Positions 28,921-39,175 of a stretch of 64,000 bases of DNA are shown in pieces (the first letter of the stretch is position 1; every line of letters begins with the position of its first letter). The notes beneath the pieces are model-generated. The model was given only the letters and a program-made list of their open reading frames with translations, was not told the DNA's origin and did no database searches. Both the position numbers and the translations under genes were made by a program. The DNA comes from Galeruca laticollis (lineage: Eukaryota; Arthropoda; Insecta; Coleoptera; Chrysomelidae). The stretch covers positions 141,693,423 to 141,757,422 of the forward strand of contig OY998181.1 in NCBI GenBank assembly GCA_963921935.1, in the 5' to 3' direction.

Positions 28921-29041
28921 CGCCGATCTGTTGCTCCCCGCCGCCTATATATACACATCCGCGCGTGGTTCGATGCGCAGGCATGTGTTTCGATTGGTAG
29001 GGGCGGAGCCTATGAATTCGACGCGCTTTGCTCTGGGGTCA
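28921..29041 (-). repeat. Host gypsy 5' LTR, upstream (U3) part
   Basis: TGACCCCAGAGC at 29,041, followed by the same 120 bp as at 13,936-14,056, up to GGGGAGCAACAGATCGGC. The target duplication GCGG lies just outside. Confidence 0.85.
28946..28954 (-). promoter_or_regulatory. TATA box of host gypsy 5' LTR
   Basis: GTATATATA on the minus strand. The motif AACAGATCGGC (28,932-28,922) starts about 22 bp downstream, the distance expected for transcription initiation. Confidence 0.65.
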
Positions 29042-29045
29042 GCGG
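29042..29045. repeat. Target-site duplication GCGG, right copy
   Basis: Matches 7874-7877. The insertion point lies about 30 bp outside the 3' LTR of gypsy C. Confidence 0.75.
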
Positions 29046-29071
29046 ACGGAGGACTGCACTCTAAGTGGACG

Positions 29072-30599
29072 TGTTTGCAGGGGGGTGTGTTTTTATTCGC
29101 ACATTGTGTAGATTGTTCACAAAGGGGAGTGTCATTTTTACCCCATTGGGTATCCTGTTTACGCGGCGATACGTCGAGGTGCGTCTCATTTAGATCTGAG
29201 ACCTCGGCGTATGACGATGCGCTCAAATTGTCTGCGATTAGAAATTCATCGCTAAAAGACATATTGTTAAGTTTGTCTTAGCGCTATGATGAATTTCTAG
29301 AAAAATTACTTTCCGTACTTCTTAGCTACCGAGCTACACTTCCCTGACTTATTCTATAAAAATCTTTATTCCTATTTATTTATGATTTATTAACATGTAG
29401 TTTTGTTTACTATGTTAAAATTCTTGTTCTCACTATTTAGCAACACTTAGTGCTATTTAATTTATTTAGTGGTGAAGGCGCTTTGGCGAAGGCGCTAAAT
29501 TAAGCTCGTGAATTTATTATCCTTCCTGCGTTTATCAATTAGAAGCACTTAGTGTCATTTAATTTATTTAATGGTGGATGCGCTTTGGCGGAGGCGATCA
29601 ATTTATTTCACTTATTAAAATTTGTTAAATAAATTACTCCTGTTCGCTTCACTACTTATCCTCACTAAGTTTCGTTTAGATATCCGTATTATTGCCTATC
29701 CTTATTAAATTGATTATTTAAATCCTCACCTATATTTGTTTAAGAAATTCGTATTAATTGATTTCTGATCCTTCACTTATTTATGTTTAAGAAATGCTTG
29801 TTAAATGATTTCTGTTCCTCCACTTATTTATAATCACTTAGTTTTGTTTAAAACTATTCACTTCACAAATTATGTTTAAGAAATGCTTGTTAATTGATTT
29901 CTGTTCCTTCACTTAGTTTTGTTTAAGAAATACGTGTTAAATGATTTCTGTTCCTCCACTTATTTATAATCACTTAGTTTTGTTCAAAACTATTCACTTC
30001 ACTTAGTGTTTTGTTAAATAACTATTATTGTTCCTATTCCTGGAATTGACGAAGTAGGTTCTTTTAATAAAAGGCACTTTCAAGATGTATTATTAAAAGA
30101 ACAGGCGAGTTTCGATCTCTACGTGTTTCAGAGCTACCAGTCGTGGCGTGGCTTCTAGTAATGTAGAAGAGGTCTGTGGAGAAGTGATACTTCGTTCAGG
30201 GAGCTTTGATCTAAGTTGAATTCGTTGCTAATACCAGCTATCAGCCTAGTCGGCGGGTTACGGGCCCTGTGACTGTGTGGTGATAATTGCTGTATCGTAT
30301 GCCTGGTCAACTTATAAGATCAGCTTACTGAGCCTTCACTACTGATCACTGTTCACCACTTTCCACTTATTGACTTCTCTGCTGGGCTTTCCTATTTGGC
30401 TTCCTTCTTCTTCGAGTCTTGGTTCCCGACTGACTTTGAATCAAATCAGTCTTCTATTTATAATAAAATATTAATTGTAACTGCGTATTTTATTGTTTCT
30501 CGAATCTTCTAGATTGTTTTTTCTATTACTGCGTAATTTAATTTAATTTCGAGATTTCTGGAATATTTTCGGTGACGACACGCCTTCGGACTGGTGATA
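29072..30599 (-). repeat. Gypsy C 3' LTR (1.5 kb)
   Basis: Starts TATCACC after the polypurine tract and ends CTGCAAACA at 29,072. A TATA-like TATAAATA lies at about 30,460 with TCAGTC downstream, resembling an arthropod initiator. The middle (29,400-30,010) has degenerate repeats of about 60-120 bp built on TTTGTTTAAGAAAT and CTTATTTATAATCACTTAG. The last 260 bp are nearly identical to the 5' LTR fragment at 35,101-35,332 and include a short ATG frame (MSFSDE at 29,262). Confidence 0.82.
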
Positions 30600-30611
30600 T
30601 CCCCCCGCTTC
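30600..30611 (-). other. Polypurine tract of gypsy C
   Basis: AAGCGGGGGGA on the minus strand before the LTR start, matching gypsy A. Confidence 0.7.
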
Positions 30612-30672
30612 GAAGATCGAACTCGCGCAGTTTGATTTATTTACAAAACTAAATACAATATTTACAAAACAT

Positions 30673-33600
30673 TTATATATCAATGATATGTACTAGAACC
30701 ATAGTACGTTCTTTTCCTTCTTGATGCTGATGCTTGTAAGTCGTAGCTTCCGTTCTGGCCCCTCGGATGGTGTTGTCATCCATTCGGGCCTCTCGGGTGA
30801 TGTTGATGATGTTGTCATCCGTTCTGGCCTCTCGGGTGATGTTGGCTTCCGATCTGGCCTCTCGGATGGTGTTGATGATGTTGACTTCCTCTGGGGGTGT
30901 ATCTTCATCCTGGGATGCATCTTCATCATCTGGCCTCTCAGGTAGTGCGGGTCTGATGTCATCCACGTGGATTATTGCCGTTGATCCATCATCTTTTCTT
31001 ATCTCGTATGTATGGAGTCCTAGGGCTTTACGCACTGTGTGGGGCCCTGTCCATGTTGGTCCGAAATTTCCCTTGATATGATTGCGTATCAATACTTTGT
31101 TGTTAATTTCGTACGTTGTGCAGTTCCCTGTCATTTCTGGAAGCAGATTCCTGGCGTTGCCTTTCTTTTCGCTGCCTCAACCCTTTCTGCTCTTCTTTCC
31201 GGAATATTGGGTTCGACGGGACCTTGTTGTTCCTCCGGTCTTCGTGGGTCATAACCCAATAGCAGCATTGCTGGAGTTGTTTCTGTCGCAGCGTTTAGTC
31301 GGGTTCTGAGACTAAAAATGGCCTCGGGCAAGTGACTTTCCCAGTTGTTATCATCCGGGGAAGCCACTTTGGTTCTCAGAATTTTCTTTAGTTCTTGGAC
31401 CCTTCTTTCCACCGGATTGGCTCTCTGATGGTAGATGGGTGAGAACTCTTGCTGAATGTGGTTTTGTGTCAGGAATCGTTCCCATGTCTCCTCGGAACTG
31501 CGCTCCATTATCAGTAATAATCTTTGAAGGATAGCCCCAGCGATTGCAGATTTCCTCCTTTATGAATTGAACCGCTTGTAGGCTCTTTGCAGCTGGTACA
31601 CAGCGGTATTCCATCCAGTTGGAAAACGTGTCTGTTGCTATCAAAACAAACCTGTTTTTCTTCCCCCTGGATGGTGGGTAGGGCCCTAGAATATCAAAGG
31701 ACACTGTGTGCCAGGGTATCTCTGGCAGTCTGCTATGTACTGGTGCTAATGGTTGGCGGGCTGAAGCTTTCGTCGTGGCGCAGATCAGGCAGCTCCTGAC
31801 GTGTTTTCGGACGTCTTGGCGAATGCTGGGCCAATAAAACTTCCTCCTTATAGCCCTCATCGTTTCAGCTTGTCCTGGGTGATTTGCCGTGGCTGAGTCG
31901 TGGTATTCCTTCAGGACATCTGCCCGGAATGGTCTTGGGACAACGATGTTATTTGTTTCTTCGTTTGGTCTAAAATATATTATGCCATCTTCTATAGAAA
32001 ATTGATTCTGTATGTCAATTTCTACTAGTCCCTGTGGCCCTCGGTTTTGAATTTCCTGTTTCCTGGCAATGAACCTTAACATGCCTTCGTGTGTCCGGTG
32101 GCTGGCTCGTACTTTTTCTTCCAGCGTGGCTGTGGGTGGAAGTGGGACTTCGTCTGGTCCATCTTCATCAGATTCATCCATTAGACATAGCGAAGGAAAA
32201 TTTTCTTCCTCTGGGGCTGGAATTATTTGGGGCCATGTTATCCTTTCAAGTTGTGCCTCTTCTTCCTGTTCCGGATTTCTGGTACTGTCTTCCGGATTTC
32301 TGGATAGGTGGTCAGGAAGTTGATTTAATCTACCAGGTATATGAACAATTTTAAAATTGAATTCCTGTAAAAGAATTGCCCATCTGGTTAATTTAGCCTT
32401 GTCTGCCTTGAATCGGTCAAGCCAGGTCAGGGCTCGACTGTCGGTCATCAAGGTAAATTGGCGGTCCTGAAGAAAATGTCTGAAACGTTTCAGGGCCCAG
32501 ATGACGGCGAGGCATTCAACTTCATTTACATGGTACTTGGCCTCGGCAGGCGTAAGTTTGGCGCTGGCGTAGGCAATTATTTTTCTATTTGTCGGATCTC
32601 CTTGAAAGAGGACTGCACCCATTCCTTTTTCGGATGCATCCGTCTGTAAGTAGAAGGGTAGGTCTGCTTCAGGCCTGGATAATTTCAAAGGACCGTTCAT
32701 CAAGTCTTTGATTGTCTGGAAGGCTGTCTCGGCTTCCTGTGTCCATTTGAATTTCCTTCCTTTCTTAGTAAGATCTGTGAGGGGTGCTATTCTCTCCGCG
32801 AAGTCCGGAATGTAGTCTCGGAGCCAGCTGGCGGTACCTATGAAGGATCTCAGTTGCTTCACTGTGTGTGGTGTAGTGAAACCCTGAATTTTTTCCTGGT
32901 TTCTGTCCAGCGGTAATGTGGCCTCAGCTGTAACTTTGTGGCCCAAATACTCTAATTCTGCGACAGCAAACTTGCACTTAGTGATGGATATCCATAGTCC
33001 ATGAGCTCGCAGTCTCTCTAGGACGAGGTGGAGATGTTTTATATGTTCTTCTACTGTGTTTGAGTAGATGATGATGTCATCCATGTAAACTTTTACACAG
33101 TCATCTATTAGGCCGACCAGGACTGTGGTAATTAGTTTCTGGAAGGCTGCTGGACCATTTTTCAGCCCAAATGGCATTACCTTGAACTCATATGCTGAGC
33201 CATCTGGTAATGTAAACGCCGTGTACTGTCGGGACTCAGGGGCCATCGGGATCTGCCAGAAGCCGCTCTTCAGGTCCAATGCTGAAAAGACCTTGGCGGT
33301 TCCTAGTTCTCGGACGGTTTCATGTATCGGAGGTAACTGGGATACTTCGTCCTCGGTGATGGTGTTGAGTCTCCTGTAGTCGACGCAAAATCTTGGTTTG
33401 CCATATTTCTTTGTGACGATAACGATAGGGCTGTTATATGCTGAGTGACTAGGCTGGATAACTCCGGCAGCCAGCATGTTTTCCACCTCTTCAAAAATCA
33501 CCTTTTTTTTCTGGGGTGAATATTTGTAGGGTCTGATATTGACAGATTTATTGGTTGTCAATTTGATCTTCATCTCTGCAGCTTTGGTTGTCGGCTGCCT

Positions 33601-34035
33601 TAGATGGTCGTCGAAGACGTCGCTAAATTCTTGTAGGAGGTCTTGGACTGCTTTGTGGGCCTCGGAAGTGGTTTGTTCAGGGTCCAGTGTGACTCGGGGC
33701 GCTTCACTCTTGCGGGGAGTCTGACCTGGCTTCCAGAAGATGGAGCGTCTATTTTGTGTGCCTGCATGCAAACATTTTCTTGAGAAATCCATCAGGACGT
33801 TCTCTTGTTTGAGCCAGGGCATCCCGAGGATCATATCATGGTTGATATGCGGGAGTAGACGGCATTCTGTCTGAAAGGACCAGTTGTCAATCTTCACGTT
33901 CAGCTTGGTTGTGCCGGGACTCTTGGCTTGCCTGTCCTTGCAAGCTAGCTGCACCTGGACCTCGTCCTTGATAACTTCGTCTGAGGTTATCAACTTGGTG
34001 GAGCAGAAGCTGGTTGTAGCACCGGTGTCTATCAA
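30673..34035 (-). pseudogene. pol: Gypsy C Pol: protease, RT, RNase H, integrase, with two frameshifts
   Basis: The main frame has 894 codons. Protease with DTGATTSF at the first residues, RT with FCVDYRRLN and the catalytic YMDDIII at about 317, RNase H with LQTDASEKGMGA, and integrase with a zinc finger (SCLICATTK), D in SFDILGPY and D in TDNGAQF. A shift near 31,500 leads to the frame with E in PVERRVQELKK. A second near 31,145 leads to the C-terminal frame ending at 30,673. The last 40 residues are a repeat (REAR, then D/E-N-I motifs) followed by a basic tail. The ATG at 34,035 lies within the protease, so normal translation probably starts by frameshift from gag. Confidence 0.9.
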
Positions 34036-34157
34036 GACACGGATGGGCTGTCCATTGACTTCTGTTTCGATGACGGGTAGGCTAGCTGTTTTTGTTTTCT
34101 CCCAGACTGGGCTCAGTGTGGGGAGAGTCTCGGTGGTAGCTGGTTGTGATGATTTTC

Positions 34158-35063
34158 TTAGTGGGCGCCCCTGTGCTCGTTTGCCGACCTCTGGATGGGA
34201 ACGTCGTGGTTGGGCTGCCTGGTCCTGGAGTTGGATCTATCTCTAGGTGGTGATGACCGCCTAGTCCTGAAGTCGGACCTGTCTCTAGGTGGTGATATCT
34301 GCCTAGTCCTGAAGTTGGGTCTGTCTCTAGGTGGTGATGACCGCCTAGTCCTGAAGTTGGATGGCCTCTGATTTTCCTCTGGCTGGCGTCGTGGTGATGT
34401 CTTTCTTGCCTGGGGGGACCTCCTTCTTGGTTGGGGTGACATCCTTCTAGGTTGGATCACCTTTAGATCCTCTTCTATATTTTCTGCGCTTTGGAGCAGA
34501 TCTTCAATGTGCCTGAAGTTGGCTGTTCTTAATCGACTGCGGATTTCTGGTTTCAACTGTTCCACTATTGTATTTATCAGGGATGAATGTGGCATCTCTG
34601 GTATAAGTCTACTTGCTAGGGACCACTTTCTCATTATAAATGCTGCCACAGGTTCGTCCCTATGACGGCTGCCATAGAATGAAGCAGTCAGTTTACAAAG
34701 TACCGACGGGTGATTGAAGTGGTTGATTAGTTGATCTGTTAAAAATCTATAACTCTGTTGAGTTTTTGCATAGATCTGAATCCAGCTTGCGGCATTTCCT
34801 TCTACCTGCTGGAGAAAAATACTTGACCAATGTATCTCTGGTACAAGGTTATTGTGAAAATAATCTTGTAAATTGTTTATAAATGTTTGAGGACATTGGT
34901 CTTCACTACCACTAAAAGTTGGTGGTTTTATTTGCCAACTGTTTGGTTGACTGTTTTTATTTAGCGATAACTGAATGTTCATTTGTTGTAGCGTTTGGGC
35001 TATTAAAGACATTGCGTCTTGATTTTGATTATTGTTTGACAAAGGGGTGGTTCGGTCTTCCAT
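34158..35063 (-). CDS. gag: Gypsy C gag (capsid region and basic RS repeat tail)
   Basis: 302 residues from the ATG at 35,063 (MEDRTTPLSNNN), the first after the primer-binding site. The capsid-like core (PPTFSGSEDQCPQTFINN, then AASWIQIYA and FMRKW-type residues) is the retrotransposon gag fold. There is no CCHC knuckle. Instead the C-terminus has three or more 14-residue repeats rich in R, S and P (FRTRRSSPPRDR units), encoded by 42-bp tandem repeats at about 34,215-34,380. The frame is open further upstream to an ATG at 35,291 inside the LTR. Gag packages the element RNA, and the basic tail may replace the zinc knuckle. Confidence 0.82.
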   Translation of the reverse strand: MEDRTTPLSNNNQNQDAMSLIAQTLQQMNIQLSLNKNSQPNSWQIKPPTFSGSEDQCPQTFINNLQDYFHNNLVPEIHWSSIFLQQVEGNAASWIQIYAKTQQSYRFLTDQLINHFNHPSVLCKLTASFYGSRHRDEPVAAFIMRKWSLASRLIPEMPHSSLINTIVEQLKPEIRSRLRTANFRHIEDLLQSAENIEEDLKVIQPRRMSPQPRRRSPQARKTSPRRQPEENQRPSNFRTRRSSPPRDRPNFRTRQISPPRDRSDFRTRRSSPPRDRSNSRTRQPNHDVPIQRSANEHRGAH

Positions 35064-35086
35064 CCGGACGACTTTACACTCTTTAT

Positions 35087-35100
35087 CACGTTGGGCGCCA
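35087..35100 (-). other. Primer-binding site of gypsy C
   Basis: TGGCGCCCAACGTG on the minus strand directly after the LTR end CAAACA. tRNA-Lys type, identical to the host gypsy site over 12 bases. Confidence 0.85.
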
Positions 35101-35332
35101 TGTTTGCAGGGGGGTGTGTTTTTATTCGCACATTGTGTAGATTGTTCACAAAGGGGAGTGTCATTTTTACCCCATTGGGTATCCTGTTTACGCGGCGATA
35201 CGTCGAGGTGCGTCTCATTTAGATCTGAGACCTCGGCGTATGACGATGCGCTCAAATTGTCTGCGATTAGAAATTCATCGCTAAAAGACATATTGTTAAG
35301 TTTGTCTTAGCGCTATGATGAATTTCTAGAAA
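35101..35332 (-). repeat. Gypsy C 5' LTR, truncated
   Basis: Nearly identical to 29,072-29,303 of the 3' LTR. It then breaks off at 35,332 and unrelated plus-strand element sequence follows. The promoter part of the 5' LTR is therefore missing. Confidence 0.85.
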
Positions 35333-35759
35333 GTAGGAGGTGGCATCGCACTAGTACGCAGCATATGGGATTCCCTTACGGCATGGGTAATACACTCTCA
35401 CCACAGAAGCCAGACGAAGAAGCGATAGAAATGGAACAGATAGCACAGCAGGAGACGAGCCACCCCAGATCGCTACATGGGACAGAACGAAACCACCCCA
35501 TGAACGATCTACTGAGCATCAGTGTCGCGAGTGTCAGTAATCGCGTCCTAGGTCAGGGACAAAACAGTTAAATAATCAAGTGCAAGTCAAAACGAACACG
35601 CGAGTAAGGTCAAGTGCGCGTTACGTAAACACAAACCGTGGTCGGCGGTGCACAAAACAAAAACATGTAAATTCATTCGTAGGTAAACACTTGTTAAAAT
35701 TATAGTTTAGGGAAAAGGTGTTGGGCCTGAAACGTCGCAACACTTTTACAAGAGGGGAA
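35333..35759 (+). other. 3' internal end of an unidentified plus-strand LTR element
   Basis: It contains an open frame of 68 codons from 35,365 (MGFPYGMGNTLSPQKP and on) ending at 35,571. I see no recognisable domain. It may be the tail of an env or pol. A purine-rich AAGAGGGGAAG ends the segment directly before a TGATGTAATA start, so I read it as the end of an internal region with its polypurine tract. Confidence 0.4.
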
Positions 35760-37051
35760 GTGATGTAATAAGCACGAAATATGGCAAAGGAAATTTAGGG
35801 ACACCCTATATAGATATAATTTTCTTTATAATAAAATAAGTCGATTTCAATTAATATAAAAACAAACGACTAACCTAGAACAGAAAAGTAAACAAACAAT
35901 ATACATAATGGACAAGATCGACGACAGGCAAATACACAGCGAAGTTTTGATTATAAAAAAAATACGGACCAATTTTTGCAACTTAGCAAAGAGAAATTAA
36001 TTAAAAACTAACCTTATGAGACAAGGACAAACCGAAGGTAATTAAATAACACAACTACAGTTGATGTTTTTAATAACAATTCTCGTCCCAAATCTTCTGA
36101 AATAAATAGAAGAAAATTTGGAACAGAGAGCAGTGAGGAAATAACCCACATAGAGTAATCAGGCACCTGGTACTCCCCCATCTTCGACGGCCCGTATGTG
36201 AACAGTGATACTGTTTTGTTGTGATTTGTGATATTTCAAACCGTAAGTTTTTACCTGTCATTATATTTTTTTTACAAATATCGTATTGACATTTATTTGA
36301 TTTGTCTTGGTGTCCGAAGATACATTTCCTGGTCATATTTAAGTGCACTATTGAAAATTGAGCCCCTCACCTACCATATTTAGGAAATAGTACGATTTGC
36401 AATTGATTTATTAATCCCGGAGAACACTAGATTTTAGTCAAGGGAGTTTGAAGATTTATACAGGAAATTCATATGTAAGAAATCGCTTATTTGTATCATA
36501 ATCAGGTCAGATTACTTTCAGGCTACGAAAGACTTTTTTTACTAGTCTTGTTAATTTTTTCTCATATATTGTACGGGGATATTCATATGTAAGAAATCTC
36601 TTATTTATATCATAATCAGGTCAGACTACTTTCAGGTTACGAAGGACTTTTTTTACTAGTCCTGTTAATTTTTTCTAATGTATTATACAGGGACATTCAC
36701 TTACGAGTAACTTTTATTTTTTGTCCTAACCAGGGTTGAATTATTGTACTTAGTTACTTTGTGTTTGTAATATATAATGTACATATTATACACCCAGTCT
36801 GTTTCCTTTGCCAACAAACCCCTCCCCTCGAAACAGCGGGATTGAACTGGTTGACACGACCCGCCTTAGAACTCAGGCTTGGCACATTGTTTAAGCCCAA
36901 GAGGCCCCACGGAGACCTTACCCGCTCGTGCCAGGAAACACCTCCCCCGAGGTTACCCACTAGGGGAGTCCTGGCTCTATTGTGCCCTACGGCACTGGTG
37001 ACAGCACGCTGAAAAAATTCAAGAAAATAGGGATCCAAAGGTTGTCATACA
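35760..37051 (+). repeat. Probable LTR of the plus-strand element
   Basis: It starts TGATGTAATA after the polypurine tract and ends GTTGTCATACA before TGGTACCAGAG, which resembles a primer-binding site. It is about 1.29 kb. The middle contains a tandem duplication, and the last 250 bp are GC-richer. No second copy lies in the window, so borders are inferred. Confidence 0.45.
36461..36705 (+). repeat. Tandem duplication of about 114 bp
   Basis: ATTCATATGTAAGAAATC at 36,467 recurs at 36,581 with the following 100 bases closely matching. A third partial unit starts near 36,690. Confidence 0.8.
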
Positions 37052-37133
37052 CTGGTACCAGAGGGCTGTGAATTCAAAAGGACAACAGCGGTTATTACAG
37101 CGGTGACAGGGATCAGAAGTCATTACAACTTAC

Positions 37134-38560
37134 TTATTCTTTAAACAGAAATGCGTGTACTCTCTTTTTATTAGAAGTATCTTCCTGTAAATCTGTAACA
37201 TCAGATTCCTGTTCAATGCAACTAAAGTCTCCTTCATGTAGACTATCCCGTAAGTTGGGAAGCTCACTTCCTTGAGTCTTTTCTAACAATTTCGAAATTT
37301 GTGTTATTTCTCCTGCTACAATAGGTAATCTATAGTGGGATTTGTGCATATTTTCACCATGACCCATAGAATTTGCAAAATCAGAAATTTCATCACTATT
37401 TAAATTCAAAAGAACCGATCGTATCGCAATATGTTCGCGTAAGTGAGTACCTCTAAGAAGATCGGGTCTGGATGCACCACATTTTGCTAAATTAATACGC
37501 AAGAAGGGACAAGCTTCAAGAAGTATATGTCTGCCTTTCCCAGGTACTCCAAAGAAGAATTAACTGCAAGCTATTAAAATCTAGCTTGCAAAGTAAAATA
37601 TGTTCAGTTCTTCCCAATTGTCCTTTCAACGAAACACGTTTAAAATTGCAAGCAACTTGTTTACCTTCATTACTTAATTAGTTTTATCTTTGTCGGTAAC
37701 TTTATCTACCCCATGATTGAGCTCAAAGTCCGCAATCTTTATCCTTTCAACTTCTTCTACTCATCTTCTTTTAAAACAAATTATCCATAATAAGCAATAA
37801 AACTGCAACTCTTTCCAAACATCATATGCCTATCCAAGTGAAAGTGCTTCAAACATTTTTTTAATGTTCTTTAAAATATACAATAAAAATGCACGGACAT
37901 CCGATTTTGAGGGTAGCTCAATTTTCTTTTTTCTATCCATATTTAATCGAGATTCTAAAGCGGTTTGTGTTATTTATGCATTAAAGTCCGTTTAAACAAA
38001 GTTAAAAAATCTGTAGTTTTTTTTCTTCGAAGTACTTCATCGCCTGCTTTTATACATTCTGAGATGTGAAAATTGGCTAGTTTTTCCAATAATGTTCCCA
38101 TATGCAAAGGTACATTGGGCTTACCCATCATATTATTAATTTCATCATAATTTCACAATTCTCTATTTGTTTTTATAATAGAATAAAAATGTGTGGGGTC
38201 AAATACGTGGATCTTCATCTCAATTGATGTATTGTCTTCTTTTAGGGTAAATAAAAACAATCCAAATAGTCTCATCTGAGAACGAATCATTTTATGATGA
38301 TGTGTGACCTATATTTCATGCAGAGCTGGTTACAAAATCTTACAACTAGTTTATCATACCGTATACATTTAACCGCATTGTCTTCGCAGAGATACGGAAA
38401 TATATTATCCCTTACACCCGGCTAGCATCAGAATGTAAAGCTGGTCTAACTCTTTTACCCATAACCAATATACTTCTGCCTGTTCGCTTAGATGGTTTCA
38501 AACATTTGGCAGCAAGGTGTCTTAATGTTACTTTAGAAAAATATTAACCAACTGATAATA
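37134..38560 (-). pseudogene. Crypton-like tyrosine-recombinase gene, decayed
   Basis: Pieces in order on the minus strand: KCLKPSKRTGRS and RVRPALHSDA (about 38,500-38,420), IRSQMRLFGLFLFTL (38,290), a linker with several stops (37,930-37,560), then an open end 37,502-37,134 with HLREHIAI and GHGENMHKSHYRLP. The R, H and Y of these last motifs fit the tyrosine-recombinase catalytic set. At least five stops or shifts break it. Tyrosine-recombinase DNA transposons are the Crypton group. The assignment is by motif and memory of the family. Confidence 0.45.
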
Positions 38561-38689
38561 ATAGCTTGATAGAAACCCATCACAAATGTAGATAGAAAGC
38601 AAAAAGATGCTTTTGTTGTTTATCGACCGTACTTGATTAAATATAGAGAGGGAATTATCGGGTATGCGGTCGGTAAAATGAAATGAAAC

Positions 38690-39170
38690 TTCTATTATCC
38701 TATACTCAATATTTCGCCACCGTTTGGTAGCTTCATCAGGAGATACTACAAAATGTATTCATTAAACAATTGCACACAATAACAAATAGTGAACTTCAGT
38801 GACGTCTAGAAACTAAAAGGCTTAGGACAAGACTAATTAAAATAATTTTAAAAATCAATCAGGTATAGATATACAAATGTTTACAAAAAACTAACAAGAA
38901 ACACACTAAAACAAATTACAGGGTGATAAGACAAATTTATTTCTAAAACGATTTTAAAAGTTGACAATAAATATTATTGAGTCTATTAGTGTCTGATTTT
39001 AGGTTTATCGCGTTATGGTTCCTAGCAATATGATACATTTCAAAAAACAATCGATGTTTGTATCGGTCCGCATGTTGCAGTATCTTAGTACTATTGTAGT
39101 CGAACCTATGTCCTGTTTTTAAAAGATGGTCCACAACTGCACAATTATTTTTTTTTGTATATATATGTTA
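38690..39170 (-). pseudogene. PLE3: GIY-YIG C-terminus and 3' region of a Penelope-like element
   Basis: 39,134-38,943 encodes DHLLKTGHRFDYNSTKIL, then NLKSDTNRLNNIY, the typical end of a PLE GIY-YIG domain. Its 3' region contains a hammerhead-like motif. The RT part is absent. It belongs to another subfamily than PLE1. Confidence 0.7.
38701..38745 (-). ncRNA. Hammerhead ribozyme-like motif of PLE3
   Basis: On the minus strand: CTGATGA (38,733-38,739), a 6-bp stem II (GCTACC/GGTGGC) with AAAC loop, GAAA (38,712-38,715), a short stem III (ATA/TAT) and an ATA cleavage triplet. As in PLE1 one extra base follows CTGATGA. Stem I pairing needs a bulge. Confidence 0.6.
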
Positions 39171-39175
39171 CCGGC

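Larger units (their letters stand above)
7878..29041 (-). mobile_element. Host gypsy element, 21 kb, with three nested LINEs and a nested LTR element
   Basis: Element orientation is minus. The 5' LTR is 29,041-23,633 (split by LINE2/LINE3). It is followed by a primer-binding site (23,632-23,621), the gag start to 23,434, element G inserted in a TA repeat, degraded pol 15,920-14,180, a polypurine tract, and the 3' LTR 14,056-7,878 (split by LINE1). Both LTR halves are about 97% identical between the two copies by eye, LTR ends are TG..CA, and GCGG flanks both sides. Gag, protease and most of RT are deleted. Without insertions the LTR would be roughly 430 bp. Confidence 0.85.

Noticed and set aside
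29082..29262. Second gag start after gypsy C, implying a tandem gypsy
   Set aside because: This is the end of the 3' LTR, which carries the same ATG frame as the 5' LTR at 35,101-35,332.
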